Source of the DNA: an uncultured Flavobacteriales bacterium
GTDB lineage: Bacteria > Bacteroidota > Bacteroidia > Flavobacteriales > Crocinitomicaceae
DNA: 64,000 nt
Reading direction: 5' to 3'
Assembly: GCA_946480085.1 (NCBI GenBank)
Contig: CAMLHZ010000008.1
Coordinates: 105,820-169,819, forward strand
In this document: piece by piece, positions 63,114 to 64,000 of the stretch
How the letters are laid out: each line of letters starts with the position of its first letter
Numbering within the stretch: position 1 is the stretch's first letter
The notes under the pieces: model-generated
Seen by the model: the letters and a program-made list of their open reading frames with translations, nothing else
Databases searched by the model: none
What the model was told of the DNA's origin: nothing
Position numbers and translations under genes: made by a program

Positions 63114-63121
63114 TACCTTTG
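63114..63121 (+). promoter_or_regulatory. -7 box before the YkgJ-type gene
   Basis: TACCTTTG fits TAnnTTTG. It overlaps the TTG at 63119, which argues that translation begins further down. Confidence 0.35.
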
Positions 63122-63139
63122 AACTTTACTTCCAATTCC

Positions 63140-64000
63140 TTGCAGACAACACTTCTTACGCTTCAGGACACTTTGCCGCTGACATGCTCCCGATCAGGAA
63201 CATGTTGTCATGGTAACTTGGTTCGTCTAAACCCTTGGGAATTTGCACTCTTGGCAAATGCGAAGAAGATGTCGTTAAGCCATTTTCGACAGAAATATAC
63301 GGTTGCCGGAGGCTCGGTCTTACATTTTAACGGAAAACCAAATCATACCGGAAAGAATTCTTGTGGATTGTATGAAGAAGGCATAGGTTGTAGCGTGCAT
63401 CCTGCACGACCTTTAGCATGTCGTTTGTTTCCCTTAGGTCGACAAATCCAAAACGAACAAGCACAATACATTTTTCAGGGTTCTACTTTTCCATGTTTGA
63501 AGGAATGTCCCGAAGTTGTGGATTTACCTCATTTAACGGTTGAAGCGTATTTATCCGGACAAGAAACTCACGCCTTTGAACAAGCGCAAGATGAATACTT
63601 GGAAGTGATGCAAAACATTGCCGATATTGCTTTTACATTACTACTTGATACTGGTTTGGCGGCTTCCGGAGATAAAGTAACCCTATCGAAATGGCGTAAA
63701 CTCGGAAAGATGAACAGTGATTCTCTTTCGGAACGCATCGGTACAGAATGGCTCGATACCTTAATGTTCCCGATGCTTGAGGGACTGCTTCACGACCCAG
63801 TAACTTTTGCTCAGACGCATAACGAGATCATTCAAGATAAAGCTCAGGAAATGTTCGGTACACTCACTTCGTTAGAACTGGTTTGCGAAGCTGCTGAATT
63901 AACCATGGCAATGGCGCTGTTTTTAGCATATTCACTTGGAGCAGATGCTGAAGGATTGTCGAAACACTGGATAGCGATTGCGAAGGAGAATGGTGCGTTA
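63140..64000 (+). CDS. YkgJ-type cysteine cluster protein, C-terminus cut by window edge
   Basis: An open frame of 287 codons runs off the right edge. Residues near the N-terminus show LPLTCSRSGTCCHGNLVRLN, followed by CGLYEEGIGCSVHPARPLACRLFPL and later FPCLKECPEV, the cysteine pattern of YkgJ-family (Fe-S or zinc binding) proteins of unknown function. The region from about residue 130 is helical and unassigned. No ATG lies between the upstream in-frame stop (about 63092) and the first cysteines, so the start must be non-ATG: TTG 63140 (MQTTLLTLQDTLPLT) is preferred over TTG 63119, because the -7 box overlaps the latter. A methionine after the first cysteines would be too late. Confidence 0.78.
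   Translation, partial: MQTTLLTLQDTLPLTCSRSGTCCHGNLVRLNPWEFALLANAKKMSLSHFRQKYTVAGGSVLHFNGKPNHTGKNSCGLYEEGIGCSVHPARPLACRLFPLGRQIQNEQAQYIFQGSTFPCLKECPEVVDLPHLTVEAYLSGQETHAFEQAQDEYLEVMQNIADIAFTLLLDTGLAASGDKVTLSKWRKLGKMNSDSLSERIGTEWLDTLMFPMLEGLLHDPVTFAQTHNEIIQDKAQEMFGTLTSLELVCEAAELTMAMALFLAYSLGADAEGLSKHWIAIAKENGAL

Noticed and set aside
1..64000. Prophage, integron, toxin-antitoxin or restriction system
   Set aside because: No integrase, phage structural, methylase or toxin-antitoxin genes were seen in any frame; the fibre-like proteins have signal peptides and sit among chromosomal surface-protein genes, not phage modules.

Overview
The window is a stretch of AT-rich, densely packed bacterial chromosome, almost certainly from a member of the Bacteroidota and most likely the order Flavobacteriales (a Fluviicola/Crocinitomicaceae-like organism; this placement is inference). 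The signs are several secreted proteins with type IX secretion (T9SS) C-terminal sorting domains of both types (PNP-type at 3606, 23657 and 37218; gliding-type at 10487 and 42159), SprB-like repeats, a fused E1 alpha/beta oxo-acid dehydrogenase, and promoters of the Bacteroidota type (TAnnTTTG at -7, TTG/TTTG about 20 bases upstream) instead of sigma-70 -35/-10 boxes. No rRNA, tRNA, CRISPR, phage, IS or plasmid genes were seen. I call about 50 protein genes. The first and last run off the window.

Layout. 1-3.5 kb: a secreted DUF4838 glycosidase-like protein (cut at the left edge), ffh, and a transglutaminase-like orphan. 3.6-8.8 kb: a small T9SS protein with a large fibre-like repeat protein, then an overlapping histidine kinase/LytTR regulator pair. 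8.9-18.7 kb: envelope proteins (secreted transglutaminase, rhodanese lipoprotein, gliding-type T9SS cargo, S9 peptidase, DUF2461, tandem secreted rhodanese, beta-barrel candidate, lipocalin-like lipoprotein, membrane-anchored GH25 lysozyme). 18.8-23.6 kb: 3-hydroxyacyl-CoA dehydrogenase, the overlapping holA-rsmE-DUF4159 set, a GlsB-type membrane protein, an Rrf2 regulator and a small membrane protein. 23.7-30.5 kb: a lectin-like T9SS protein, argS, an arginase-family enzyme and two DUF4412-like proteins. 30.6-37 kb: ftsK, two tandem lolA paralogues and the E1 alpha/beta fusion. 37.2-46.8 kb: a second T9SS protein plus fibre protein pair, gdhA, a large SprB-repeat gliding-type protein, a porin-like protein and a small Cys/His protein. 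46.9-60 kb: housekeeping and envelope assembly (RsmF-like methyltransferase, tsaD, divergent tamB, a biotin carboxylase, sucC, S41 protease, LIC11966-like protein). 60-64 kb: an acyltransferase, small unknowns, an OmpA-like protein and a YkgJ-type cysteine cluster protein cut at the right edge.

How it fits together. Core functions (protein targeting, translation fidelity, chromosome segregation, lipoprotein and outer-membrane assembly, amino-acid and TCA-linked metabolism) are interleaved with surface proteins exported through T9SS. The secretion machinery itself is not in this window.

Non-coding structure. The gaps between genes are short but hold several dispersed repeat families: an ATTATCAAT/ATTGATAAT hairpin element, a related AATTACGAAT element, a GAGCGGAGTCGA element, and two unrelated GC-rich perfect palindromes. 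One GAGCGGAGTCGA copy lies inside a coding sequence, and one AATTACGAAT copy appears to supply the holA promoter. I found no clear defence, secretion or biosynthetic system that is new. The best leads are the two 'T9SS protein plus fibre protein' pairs, the tandem secreted rhodanese with altered active loops, the repeat families, and the duplicated lolA genes whose terminators co-vary.
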